Shown in pieces: positions 16,035 to 24,501 of a stretch of DNA of 64,000 nucleotides. The stretch comes from Rhizobium altiplani (lineage in GTDB: Bacteria; Pseudomonadota; Alphaproteobacteria; Rhizobiales; Rhizobiaceae). The DNA lies in assembly GCF_001542405.1 (NCBI RefSeq), contig NZ_LNCD01000018.1, positions 39,600 to 103,599 of the forward strand. The letters are read 5' to 3'. Position numbers and translations under genes: made by a program. Below the pieces are notes generated by a model. That model searched no databases. It was given only the letters and a program-made list of their open reading frames with translations, and was not told the origin of the DNA. How positions within the stretch are numbered: the stretch's first letter is position 1; the number at the start of each line of letters is the position of its first letter.

Positions 16035-17090
16035 GTGACAAAAGACAAGTTGAAACTGGGCGTGGTTGGTTGCGGCCGTATTGCCCAGGCGGCGCATTTT
16101 CCTGCAGTCCAAAAGGCAAGCAATGTCGAGCTGGCAGCGGTATTCGATCCAAGTGCACTGCTTGCCAAGGGCGCGGGTATGCGGCTTGGCGTTCCCGCCT
16201 ATACCGAGCAGCAGGATTTTCTGAACGCCGACCTCGACGCCGTGCTGATTGCTATCCCTGACCGGTTCCACGTGCCGGTCTCCATCGCCGCCCTCCAGGC
16301 CGGCAAGCATGTTCTTGTCGAAAAGCCGGTCGCCGTAACCGCGTCGGAAGCGGAAACATTGATCGACGTTCTCGGCAAAACCGGCCTCCAGTTGCAGGTC
16401 GGCAGCATGAAGCGGTTTGATCCGGGCATTGCTCGCGCACGGCAAGTCATCGCCGCAGGCGACATTGGCCGGATCTTGAGTGCGCGTTGCTGGTATCGCG
16501 TGATGTCGGAGCTGCGTCCACCCGTCGAGGCAACCTTGTTTCCGGCCATGCTGGTCGATCAAGACGTGCGAAGCCGCGAGACGGCGCTCAAAGCTGCCAA
16601 CCGGAAGACACATCTTCTGGCGACTCATGGGATCCATACTTTCGATCTGATGCGCTTCCTTCTCGGCGACTTTACAGTGTCGGCAGCAACTATGGCGGTC
16701 GACGGCGCCGATCACTCCTGGCACGGCATTGCAACAACGGAGGCCGGTGCTGCTGCATCTTTCGAAGTAACGGCAAGTGTTCATGCCGAATGGACTGAAG
16801 GCTTCCAGGTCTACGGCAGCAAGGGACATATCAGCGCCGAGATCCCTTTTCCCTTCTCACGCGCAGCCAGCAAGGTTCGCATTTTCCGAGCCGAGAACTC
16901 CAGCTACGAGGAACCGATCTTCGGCGATACGGACGCCTACAAGCTGCAGGTGGAAGCCTTTGCGGCAGCACTCCTCAACGGCCAGCCGGTTCAGCCGACA
17001 GCGCTTGATGGCCTAAAGGCGCTCGAAATCGTGGAGTCCGTCAATTTGCTCGCCGCTCGTGCCGAGCCTGATCATCGCAAGTCGGCATGA
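16035..17090 (+). CDS. Gfo/Idh/MocA-family dehydrogenase
   Basis: 351 aa, GTG start. N-terminal Rossmann fold with LGVVGCGRIAQAAHFPAVQ (about residues 9-27), and the family's EKPVA element (HVLVEKPVAVTASEAETLID, about 94-113). The C-terminal alpha/beta domain has a GIHTFDLMRFLLGDF segment with the usual His/Asp. Such enzymes oxidise or reduce sugars, inositols and amino-sugars with NAD(P). First gene of the operon, behind the paired operators; its stop overlaps the kinase gene (ATGA). Substrate unknown. Confidence 0.85.
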   Translation: MTKDKLKLGVVGCGRIAQAAHFPAVQKASNVELAAVFDPSALLAKGAGMRLGVPAYTEQQDFLNADLDAVLIAIPDRFHVPVSIAALQAGKHVLVEKPVAVTASEAETLIDVLGKTGLQLQVGSMKRFDPGIARARQVIAAGDIGRILSARCWYRVMSELRPPVEATLFPAMLVDQDVRSRETALKAANRKTHLLATHGIHTFDLMRFLLGDFTVSAATMAVDGADHSWHGIATTEAGAAASFEVTASVHAEWTEGFQVYGSKGHISAEIPFPFSRAASKVRIFRAENSSYEEPIFGDTDAYKLQVEAFAAALLNGQPVQPTALDGLKALEIVESVNLLAARAEPDHRKSA

Positions 17091-18079
17091 TCGCCATGGG
17101 CAGCTCCTCCAAGGCGATTGCCGTGATCGGGAATGTTCAAGCCGACCTGGTAATGCGGCCGGTGGCAGCCTTGCCTCCCCCCGGCGAAGAGCGGTTCGTC
17201 GAGGACGTCAGCTTCCGACCCGGGGGCAGCGGCGGCATAACCGGGATGGTGCTTGCGGCAGCCGGAGCGCCAGTTCGACTGTTCGGATCATTAGGTAATG
17301 ATCCGATCGGTGCGGTTATCCGTTCGATGCTCGCCGCGGTTGGGGTGCAAACTTCCGACATCACGTCGGTCGAGCAGCCGACTAGCATCACGGTGGCGCT
17401 GGAGGCAGCTGACAGGGAGCGGTCTTTTCTTACGTCGCGGGGTCATATGGAGACCTTCTCGAAGAGGGATCTCTCAGATGATGCGATGACAGCGCCGATC
17501 ACGCTTCTGACCGGCTTCTTCACGACCCCGGCCCTTCAGCCCGACGTAGCCGAGCTCGCCAGGCAAGCGCGTCAGAATGGCAGCATCGTATTGTTCGACC
17601 CTGGCTCCGACCAGGCCGGCTGGTCAGGATCCGTCCGCGACATGCTCCTTGCTGTGATCCAGGAGTGCCACTGCTTTCTGCCAAACGAGGCGGAGCTACT
17701 GGCCCTAACCGGGCACGAGGACGTGATCGAGGCGTTGGAGGAAATGCGGCAAAGCTTCGCCGGAGCGGTGGTCGTGAAGATGGGCGCGAAAGGCTGCCTG
17801 GTTTCCGCAAGCACCAACGCTGCCGCCGTCGAGATCCGGTGTGTTCCGATTGAGGGGCCGGATACGACTGGCGCGGGAGACAGTTTCAACGCAGGCTTTG
17901 CGCTCGGATTATCCCGCGGACGAGACTGGGCCGGGTCAGCTCGACTTGGGACCGCGATTGCCTCAGCGGTCTTGAAGCAGCCGGCAATGCGGCGCTATCT
18001 CACACCTCAGGATCTTGAGAGGCTTGATGAGCCGCCCGGTCATGATGGGAACCAGGTCAAGAATTCTGCGCTGTTGTAG
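17087..18079 (+). CDS. PfkB-family carbohydrate kinase
   Basis: 330 aa. Ribokinase/PfkB fold: N-terminal FRPGGSGGITGMVLAAAG (the G-G substrate-binding turn), LFGSLGNDPIGAVIRSMLAA, and the C-terminal PfkB signature DTTGAGDSFNAGFALGLSRG with the catalytic Asp of GAGD. It phosphorylates a sugar or sugar derivative with ATP; a phosphorylated product would be a natural inducer for the DeoR regulator. Overlaps the dehydrogenase gene upstream by four bases. An internal ATG at 17099 is an alternative start. Confidence 0.85.
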   Translation: MIAMGSSSKAIAVIGNVQADLVMRPVAALPPPGEERFVEDVSFRPGGSGGITGMVLAAAGAPVRLFGSLGNDPIGAVIRSMLAAVGVQTSDITSVEQPTSITVALEAADRERSFLTSRGHMETFSKRDLSDDAMTAPITLLTGFFTTPALQPDVAELARQARQNGSIVLFDPGSDQAGWSGSVRDMLLAVIQECHCFLPNEAELLALTGHEDVIEALEEMRQSFAGAVVVKMGAKGCLVSASTNAAAVEIRCVPIEGPDTTGAGDSFNAGFALGLSRGRDWAGSARLGTAIASAVLKQPAMRRYLTPQDLERLDEPPGHDGNQVKNSALL

Positions 18080-18120
18080 GATCCCTAACGCGGGCTGTAC
18101 CAGCAGCTCGCCCTCCCGGG

Positions 18121-18150
18121 GGGATGGCGCGTCACCCGGCTCGCCATCCC
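18121..18150 (+). terminator. Intergenic hairpin, possible terminator or attenuator
   Basis: Perfect 9-bp inverted repeat GGGATGGCG / CGCCATCCC with a 12-base loop, 42 bases after the kinase stop, followed by tcttcgc rather than a clean T run. It may reduce read-through into the next genes or protect the upstream mRNA. Confidence 0.45.
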
Positions 18151-18222
18151 TCTTCGCAAACATCGAAATATTGAACCTAGCAGGGTGACCCGAAACTTGA
18201 ACACCGCCTTGACTCACCAAGC

Positions 18223-19134
18223 ATGGTTATCGGCTGCCGCTCATCGCATCGGACGACGCCTACGGGCACCTTTAGAAAATGGACTGACAAATTGATCCAC
18301 CTTGGAATCTTCGCCAAAACCTTCGATCGCAAGACAAGCGCCAGTCTTGCCGATGCAATCGCGCTTGCCGGCTATGAGTGCACGCAGTTCAACATGGCGA
18401 GCATAGGCCTCGATACCTTGCCGTCGGTCGTGGACGATGGTCACCTCGAAACCGTGCGGCGTGACTTCGCCGCGAGCAACGTGACCATTCCGGTTATCTC
18501 TGGCACCTACAATATGATCGCCCCCAACCCGAAGGTTGTCGAAGAAGGAAGACAGGGTTTCCGCGTGCTCGCCGAAGCAAGCAAAGCACTTGGCTACTCG
18601 ACGATCACCCTTTGCACCGGGACCCGCCATGCCATGGACAAATGGAAAATTCATCCCGACAACGCCGGTGAAGAAGCTTGGAGCGCGTTCCGCGGCGAAC
18701 TCGACCGGCTGATCGAAATTGCCGAGGCGCACGATGTTGTCCTTGGTGTTGAACCTGAGCCATCGAATGTCATTTCCTCGCCGACGAGTGCGCGGCGCCT
18801 CCTCGACGAAGTTGGGAGCAACCGCGTCAAGATCGTGTTCGACCCTTTCAACCTCGTTGAATGGAGCAAACGCGATTATGCGTCCGACACCCTGCTTCGG
18901 GCCTACGATCTCCTGGCAGATTCGACGTCTATCATTCATGCACAGGATATGCGCATCGACGGCAGGCCTTGCGCGCCCGGGACAGGCTTCATCGACTTTC
19001 CCAGGCTCCTCAACCTGTTTGTCCGAGGCGGCTTCTCGGGTCCAGTCATCGCCCATGGTTTCGATGAGAGCGAAGCCGCGTCGACCGCCGCATTTCTCTC
19101 CGATCTTCTTCCGTCAAAGGAGCCGGTCCGCTGA
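18223..19134 (+). CDS. Sugar phosphate isomerase/epimerase (xylose-isomerase-like TIM barrel)
   Basis: 303 aa as drawn from ATG, but homology begins at about residue 24 (LIHLGIFAKTFDRK), where a TTG (18292) is a plausible true start. Barrel strands include ITLCTGTRHAMDKWKIHPDN, VVLGVEPEPSNVISS (metal-binding Glu) and VKIVFDPFNL (Asp), then SIIHAQDMRIDGR with His/Asp. These positions match the metal site of the AP-endonuclease-2/xylose-isomerase superfamily used by tagatose-3-epimerase and inosose enzymes. It overlaps the deacetylase gene by one base. Exact reaction unknown. Confidence 0.8.
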   Translation: MVIGCRSSHRTTPTGTFRKWTDKLIHLGIFAKTFDRKTSASLADAIALAGYECTQFNMASIGLDTLPSVVDDGHLETVRRDFAASNVTIPVISGTYNMIAPNPKVVEEGRQGFRVLAEASKALGYSTITLCTGTRHAMDKWKIHPDNAGEEAWSAFRGELDRLIEIAEAHDVVLGVEPEPSNVISSPTSARRLLDEVGSNRVKIVFDPFNLVEWSKRDYASDTLLRAYDLLADSTSIIHAQDMRIDGRPCAPGTGFIDFPRLLNLFVRGGFSGPVIAHGFDESEAASTAAFLSDLLPSKEPVR

Positions 19135-19955
19135 TGGGAAAGGGCGCCACGCGTCACCTCTTTCTGTCGCCGCATCTCGACGATGCGCCATTCAGCTGTG
19201 CCGGGCTTATCAGAAAGCTGACGAGCGGTGGCGACGACGTCATTACCTCGACCTTCATCACCGCCGACGCCATTGGCGCGCTTACGCCACTCGCGCGCCG
19301 GTTTCATGGCGTCTGGAACCGCGGCGACCGTCCCTACGCGATCCGCCGGCAGGAGGATCGGCAGGCCGCAAATTTCCTTCGAGCGCGGTGCCGTCATGAG
19401 GGGTTTCCGGATGCGATCTACCGCACGGATGACAATGGGCAGCCGATATACAGCGATATTCCGCAGCTATTTGCCGGACTGAAGCTCGCCGACCAAAAAC
19501 ATGTCGAGGCGGCCAAAGCCAGGCTTGGCCAGATCATCGCTGAGGAACGTCCCGACATTGTTTATGCGCCGATTGGTATCGGCCGTCATGCAGATCATCT
19601 CATGGTGGTTGCGGCGGCCAAAGATGTCTGCCTCGGCCGTCAGACGCTCAGGCTTTACGAGGAATTCCCTTATCTGCTCGGGGAATTCCCGGCCGAACAC
19701 CCGATAACAGTCGAACGCGGCCTCGAGCTCTCGGGTTGGCAACAGTCAGTCCCTGAATTCATCGACGTGGAGCTTGCGGCTCGGATCGAGGCCGCGCTGC
19801 TCTATCCGAGCCAGATCTCCGAAATCTTCGGCAACGATGCTGGTCTCGTCGAAGCGATGCGACGACATGCCGAGCGATACGAAGCGCGCTCCGGCAGGGA
19901 GAGACTGTGGACACCAGGATACCCAGCACCTTTTGAAGGAGGGTTTGATGCCTGA
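19134..19955 (+). CDS. PIG-L (LmbE-like) family deacetylase
   Basis: 273 aa. Zinc motif FLSPHLDDAPFSCAG near the N-terminus (the HxDD signature of PIG-L/LmbE/MshB N-acetylglucosaminyl deacetylases) and IGIGRHADHLMV later (the distal HxxH-type ligand). The family removes acetyl from N-acetyl amino-sugars or conjugates. Start TGATG-overlaps the epimerase stop; the end overlaps the next gene by eight bases. Its presence suggests the catabolised compound is an N-acylated sugar or aminocyclitol, though that is inference. Confidence 0.85.
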   Translation: MGKGATRHLFLSPHLDDAPFSCAGLIRKLTSGGDDVITSTFITADAIGALTPLARRFHGVWNRGDRPYAIRRQEDRQAANFLRARCRHEGFPDAIYRTDDNGQPIYSDIPQLFAGLKLADQKHVEAAKARLGQIIAEERPDIVYAPIGIGRHADHLMVVAAAKDVCLGRQTLRLYEEFPYLLGEFPAEHPITVERGLELSGWQQSVPEFIDVELAARIEAALLYPSQISEIFGNDAGLVEAMRRHAERYEARSGRERLWTPGYPAPFEGGFDA

Positions 19956-21057
19956 CGATCGTGACAATGAAAGCGCACTTCGCGTTCTCGCGGTCGGGCT
20001 TGGCCATATGGGCATTTCGCACGCTGCGGCTATCACTCGCATCGACGGCTTTGAACTGGTCGGCATTTGCAGCCGCTCGGTGCTTTCCATGGAAGTGCCA
20101 CCTGCCTTGTCATCCGTCGATCGCTTCAATGATTTCGACGAGGCCCTGAAAGGGCTTAAGCCAGACGCGGTCATCATCAGTACTTATCCCGACACCCATG
20201 CCGATTTCGCGATCAAGGCAATGCGGGCCGGAGCCCATGTCTTCGTGGAAAAGCCGATGGCGCGGAGTGTTCAAGAGGGTGAACACATGGTCGCCGTCGC
20301 CAAGGAAACACAGCGCACTCTCTATATCGGCTACATTCTGCGCGTCCATCCCTCGTGGCGCGAGCTCATTAGGCGCGGCAAAGAACTCGGCAAACCGCTG
20401 GTCATGCGGATGAACATCAATCAGCAATCAATTGGGCATTCCTGGACCTGGCATAAAAACCTGATGAAGTCCCTGCCCCCGCTGGTCGACTGCGGCGTGC
20501 ACTATATCGACGTTATGTGCGAACTGACGGGAGCCAAGCCCGTTCGCGTCCATGGCATCGGCGCGCGGCTCACAGATGAGATCGCCGAGGACCAGTACAA
20601 TTATGGTCAGTTGCAGGTGGCCTTCGATGATGGCTCGATCGGCTGGTACGAGGTCGGCTGGGGCCCGATGATGAGCGAAGTGGCCTACTTCGTGAAAGAC
20701 ATCGTCGGGCCAAAAGGTGCGGTCAGTATCACGATGAGTGAACAGGGTGACGCCGCCAATGAAGGGGCATCGACGACCGCGTCTTCGGACATCCTGAACC
20801 ATGTGAAAACGAGCGCGCTGCGGATCCACCATTCTGCGCTCAATCCGGACAATTCCCTGAAACACGCCGACGAAATCATCAGGATGGCCGACGAGCCTGA
20901 TCATGACGCACTTTGCGAACTTGAGCAGCGCGCGTTTCTCGGCGCCATCCGAACAGGCGCGATCGACACGCCGGACCTCACAGCTGCGGTGGACAGTCTC
21001 CGGGTCGTTCTTGCCGCCGACGAGAGTATCCGCACCCGGCGTCACATCGACCTCTAG
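19948..21057 (+). CDS. Second Gfo/Idh/MocA-family dehydrogenase
   Basis: 369 aa from the ATG at 19948, selected because AAGGAGGG precedes it and the Rossmann fold (LRVLAVGLGHMGISHAAAIT) follows within about 30 residues; the frame is open further upstream inside the deacetylase gene. EKPMA element in HVFVEKPMARSVQEGEHMV. The catalytic-type PPLVDCGVHYIDVMCEL carries the D-x-G-x-H pattern common in this family. It differs clearly from the first dehydrogenase at 16035, so the pathway probably has two redox steps, such as oxidation and later reduction of a sugar-like ring. Confidence 0.85.
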   Translation: MPDDRDNESALRVLAVGLGHMGISHAAAITRIDGFELVGICSRSVLSMEVPPALSSVDRFNDFDEALKGLKPDAVIISTYPDTHADFAIKAMRAGAHVFVEKPMARSVQEGEHMVAVAKETQRTLYIGYILRVHPSWRELIRRGKELGKPLVMRMNINQQSIGHSWTWHKNLMKSLPPLVDCGVHYIDVMCELTGAKPVRVHGIGARLTDEIAEDQYNYGQLQVAFDDGSIGWYEVGWGPMMSEVAYFVKDIVGPKGAVSITMSEQGDAANEGASTTASSDILNHVKTSALRIHHSALNPDNSLKHADEIIRMADEPDHDALCELEQRAFLGAIRTGAIDTPDLTAAVDSLRVVLAADESIRTRRHIDL

Positions 21058-21076
21058 GCAGAGAAGGTTGCCCGAC

Positions 21077-21946
21077 TTGACGAACGATAGTTTCATCCGA
21101 TCTCTCAGCGGTGCATCCCTGAATGTCGTCAGTCGCGGCAATCATGGGCTCCCCGTGTTGTTCCAGCACGGCCTCGGCGGTGACGCGCACCAGGTAGCGC
21201 GCATTTTCCCCGACGATGAACGGTTCGCTCTGACCACGATCGAATGCGCCGGGCATGGTGGCTCGTCCTGCCCGCAGCCGCGGGCCTTTTCGATAGAGGC
21301 CTTCTATCAGGACATGGAAGCATACTCAGCTGGGCGGTTCCCGCACGGCTTTGTTGTGGGCGGCATCTCGATGGGCGCGGCGCTTGCGCTTGCGCTTGCG
21401 ATCCGGAACCCTTCGCGTGTGCACGGCCTGATCCTGGTGCGCCCCGCATGGTTTCTGGACAAATCTCCTGACAATCTCGAGCCGATCCGGGCAGTCGGCG
21501 AATTGCTGCGGAGATACCCGCGCAAGAAGGCTCTCGAGATCTTTGTTTCGAGCGATCTTGCGGCTCGGATAAGGCGATCAAGCCCAGACAACTACAGCAC
21601 GTTGACCGATTACCTCGGAGAACACCAGCCTGAATGGCTTGGGAAACTGCTGTCGGACATCGCAGGAGACGGTGTGGAATTGTCTACCGAGCAACTTGCG
21701 GCCATCAAGGTTCCGACGCTCGTCATCGGCGTCGACGCGGACGACATCCATCCCTTCACGCTCGCCGAGAAACTCCATCGGTTGATCCCTGGCTCCCGGT
21801 TTGAAAAGGCGCCGCGGAAAGACGACGTTCACGCCAAACCCAGCTACGCCGAGCGGACAGCCGAGCTCATCCTAGGGTTTCTTGGCGAGATCGAAGAGCC
21901 AACGCCAGACAGGCGCGACAGCACCGCGGCCCTGACGAGAAATTAG
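21077..21946 (+). CDS. Alpha/beta hydrolase
   Basis: About 289 aa from a TTG at 21077, nine bases after GAGAAGG; no ATG fits. Alpha/beta-hydrolase features: LFQHGLGGDAHQV (oxyanion HG), ECAGHGGSS, and the nucleophile elbow GGISMGAALALALA (G-x-S-x-G). Later VPTLVIGVDADDIHP supplies the acidic residue, and DDVHAKPSY could supply the His. It starts 19 bases after the dehydrogenase stop, so it is the next gene in the operon. It probably cleaves an ester or a C-C bond in the pathway compound. Confidence 0.75.
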   Translation: MTNDSFIRSLSGASLNVVSRGNHGLPVLFQHGLGGDAHQVARIFPDDERFALTTIECAGHGGSSCPQPRAFSIEAFYQDMEAYSAGRFPHGFVVGGISMGAALALALAIRNPSRVHGLILVRPAWFLDKSPDNLEPIRAVGELLRRYPRKKALEIFVSSDLAARIRRSSPDNYSTLTDYLGEHQPEWLGKLLSDIAGDGVELSTEQLAAIKVPTLVIGVDADDIHPFTLAEKLHRLIPGSRFEKAPRKDDVHAKPSYAERTAELILGFLGEIEEPTPDRRDSTAALTRN

Positions 21947-22042
21947 CGTTGAACTGAATTCCTGCGGGGGCGGCCCGTTCGGCAGACACGACTCGTCATT
22001 TTACTGAAGACCATCAATCAGCAACACAAAGAGGAAAATCCG

Positions 22043-22846
22043 ATGCAATGGCTCAAAGAAATCTTCCACGTTGATAAACCAATCATCGCCATGTGCCACC
22101 TCCAGGCACTGCCTGGCGATCCGGCCTACGATACGGCCGGGGGCATGAAAATGGTTATCGACAAAGCTCTTGCCGACCTTACGCACCTTCAGGACGGTGG
22201 CGTCGATGCGGTCATGTTCTCAAACGAATTCAGCCTTCCCTATCTGACGAAAGTGCGCCCGGAGACCACTGCCGCCATGGCGCGTGTGATTGGCGAGGTG
22301 ATGCCATCGATCACGATCCCGTTTGGCGTCAACGTCCTTTGGGACCCCATCGCCTCGATCGATCTGGCCGCCGCGACCGGTGCACTGTTCATCCGCGAAA
22401 TCATCAGCGGCGTCTATGCGAGTGATTTCGGCCTTTGGAATACCAATGTCGGCGATACCATACGCCACAAGATGCGTCTCGCCCCGGACTTGAAGTTGCT
22501 TTACAACATTGTTCCCGAGGCCGCCTCCTATCTCGGCAACCGAAACATCGTCGATATTGCAAAGTCCACGGTGTTCAACAATCGTCCGGACGCGCTTTGT
22601 GTCTCAGGTCTGACCGCTGGCGCCGAAACCGATACGCAGATCTTGTCGAGCGTCAAAGCCGCAGTTCCCGGTACCGTCGTGCTGTGCAACACCGGTTGCA
22701 GGCTCGAGAACGTGGAGCGCCAGCTATCGGTCTCCGATGGCGCGGTTGTAGGATCCACGTTCAAGATTGATGGTGTGTTCGAAAACGCCGTCGATCCGGC
22801 CCGTGTGAAGGCGTTCATGGATAAGGTGAAGTCAATTCGACATTAG
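22043..22846 (+). CDS. BtpA/SgcQ-family TIM-barrel protein
   Basis: 267 aa, with AGAGGAAAAT before the ATG. Matches the BtpA/SgcQ family through KPIIAMCHLQALPGDPAYD, GGVDAVMFSNEFSLPY, IPFGVNVLWDP and SGLTAGAETDTQILSSVKAA and a closing VGSTFKIDG. BtpA was linked to photosystem I assembly in cyanobacteria, while SgcQ members sit in sugar operons with unknown reaction; the barrel resembles phosphate-binding aldolase-like enzymes. Here it lies in a sugar catabolic operon, favouring an enzymatic role on a phosphorylated intermediate. Confidence 0.85.
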   Translation: MQWLKEIFHVDKPIIAMCHLQALPGDPAYDTAGGMKMVIDKALADLTHLQDGGVDAVMFSNEFSLPYLTKVRPETTAAMARVIGEVMPSITIPFGVNVLWDPIASIDLAAATGALFIREIISGVYASDFGLWNTNVGDTIRHKMRLAPDLKLLYNIVPEAASYLGNRNIVDIAKSTVFNNRPDALCVSGLTAGAETDTQILSSVKAAVPGTVVLCNTGCRLENVERQLSVSDGAVVGSTFKIDGVFENAVDPARVKAFMDKVKSIRH

Positions 22847-23003
22847 GCCCCGGTCCCCGGTTTGAATGCACCCCGGGCTTGGGTCCCTACGCTCTCCCCT
22901 TGATCGGGTGAGCGAACCTGGGTCGACGCTTAGCGGTGACATGCAGGGGGCTCGCTCTTTTGCATGTTGCCGACCACAAGTTCCATCATTCTGGAGGATT
23001 GAG

Positions 23004-23732
23004 ATGGTTTACCCCTTGAAAGACAAAGTCGCTCTGATCACTGGAGCAAGCTCCGGCATCGGACTGGCGACAGCGCGTGCATTGGCTGCGCAGGGCGCTC
23101 AGCTTGCCCTGACCGCTCGCCTGGACACTGAGTATTCGAAGCTCGTTGAAGAGTTTTCGGGCCGGGCCTCGATCGTGGCCGCCGACCTGTGTGAAGACGG
23201 AATGGTCGAAAAGGTGGTCGACGATCACCTTAGGACTTTTGGCCGAATTGATGTTTTAGTGGCCAGCGCCGGGATGTTCCATCAGGGCTATGTACCGGAC
23301 GATGATCCCGAAATATGGGACAGACTTATCGGACTGAACGTCAACAGCGTCTTTCGGACAATCCGCCGCGTGCTCCCAAGCATGGTGGCACAACAGGCCG
23401 GTGATATTGTCGCACTTAGCTCCGTTTCAGGACATACGGCGATCCACCACGAGCCAGTTTACAGTGCGTCGAAGCACGCCATTCAGGCTTTCATACACGG
23501 CCTGCGCCGGCAAGTTGGGCAGCAAAACATTCGTGTGGGGGCTGTTGCTCCAGGTATCGTTTTGACAAAACTTACGGGCTACACGGACGAAGAACAAATA
23601 GCAGAAAAGGTCCGACTGGGTGAAGGCGTGCGAGCAGAAGACGTCGCTGACGCGATTACGTTCATGTTGTCGCGCCCTCGACACGTCACCATTCGCGACA
23701 TGGTGCTGCTCCCGAGCAACCAGCCGATCTGA
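23004..23732 (+). CDS. Short-chain dehydrogenase/reductase (SDR)
   Basis: 242 aa from the ATG at 23004 (GGAGG upstream); the open frame extends further but without homology. Classical SDR: TGASSGIGLATARALA (NAD(P) site), VLVASAGMF (NAG-like), ALSSVSG (Ser), YSASKHAIQAF (YxxxK). Last gene of the catabolic operon as far as seen. It likely handles an alcohol/ketone step in the same pathway. Confidence 0.85.
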   Translation: MVYPLKDKVALITGASSGIGLATARALAAQGAQLALTARLDTEYSKLVEEFSGRASIVAADLCEDGMVEKVVDDHLRTFGRIDVLVASAGMFHQGYVPDDDPEIWDRLIGLNVNSVFRTIRRVLPSMVAQQAGDIVALSSVSGHTAIHHEPVYSASKHAIQAFIHGLRRQVGQQNIRVGAVAPGIVLTKLTGYTDEEQIAEKVRLGEGVRAEDVADAITFMLSRPRHVTIRDMVLLPSNQPI

Positions 23733-23903
23733 CATTCGCCACGTCGAATGTGTGCTGTACGAATACTAGCCCTCCAGCTAATCACCGCAAACGACAAGAC
23801 GTCTTCCTCGGGGGGCAGTTGGGGGGCGGATCACGCACCGCGTGCGCTCAGGGCGCGGAAACGAATACCTTGTCTTTCGAGTATGGTGCATGTTGAGACC
23901 GGC

Positions 23904-23919
23904 TGCACGATCTCGTGCA
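23904..23919. promoter_or_regulatory. Isolated operator-like palindrome
   Basis: TGCACGATCTCGTGCA, a perfect 16-bp palindrome of the same type as those at 15941, 15970 and 24292. It lies about 360 bases upstream of the ABC promoter sites and could be an auxiliary site for looping, or may serve a promoter I do not recognise. The rest of 23733-24261 shows no gene. Confidence 0.5.
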
Positions 23920-24261
23920 ACAGTTATGACAACCTGCAGCAGATCGGCACATCATCCTCTTTTGGATCGCCTGGCAATCTTGTTCGCCGCTGGCATAACT
24001 ATTCCCCGACGAGAGGCGTTCGAGGGGCCAAACTCACGGCGATGGCCAGCCGGCATACGAGAATCGTTGACCCGGTGTTTGCTTCCCGCGAGCGGAGCTT
24101 ATCAAAGTATATCGGACGTTACGCGACCTACGGCATTTCGGCTAAATGTCCCTAGTCTGATCTAGGTCCACGCGCTCGCAGTAACGCCAAGCATGAAGGT
24201 CCTACATCCATCAATCCATTTGTGCGAGTGCGCGCGTAGATAAGATCCTATAAAGTTGCAT

Positions 24262-24312
24262 CGCACGATATCGCGCATTTTTAGACTTGACTGCACGCGA
24301 ACGTGCATATCA
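24262..24312 (+). promoter_or_regulatory. Promoter with paired operators for the ABC importer operon
   Basis: CGCACGATATCGCGCA (24262-24277) and TGCACGCGAACGTGCA (24292-24307), 30 bases start to start. TTGACT (24287-24292) overlaps the second in the same way as at 15965. A -10-like tcatat follows at about 24310. This leaves a leader of almost 190 bases before the binding-protein gene. Confidence 0.65.
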
Positions 24313-24431
24313 TATGTTGGCAACTGGGGAGGCCAGTGATGGTGGAGCGGAGCATGAAACTGTCCAGGAGAGTCTGTGGGCTGTCACTGCCTGCGCGTAA
24401 GGTGTTCAGTCAGCCTTAGGGCGCGCTCAAT

Positions 24432-24465
24432 ACCAAAAGATTCTCTTCACCAAAAGATTCTCTTC
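24432..24465 (+). repeat. Tandem 17-base duplication in the ABC leader
   Basis: ACCAAAAGATTCTCTTC occurs twice head to tail (24432-24448, 24449-24465), 36 bases before the binding-protein ATG. Possibly a recent slippage; it could also alter mRNA structure near the ribosome site. Confidence 0.8.
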
Positions 24466-24501
24466 CCGGCCCGAAATTCAACAAGAAAAGGGGTTCAACC
24501 A

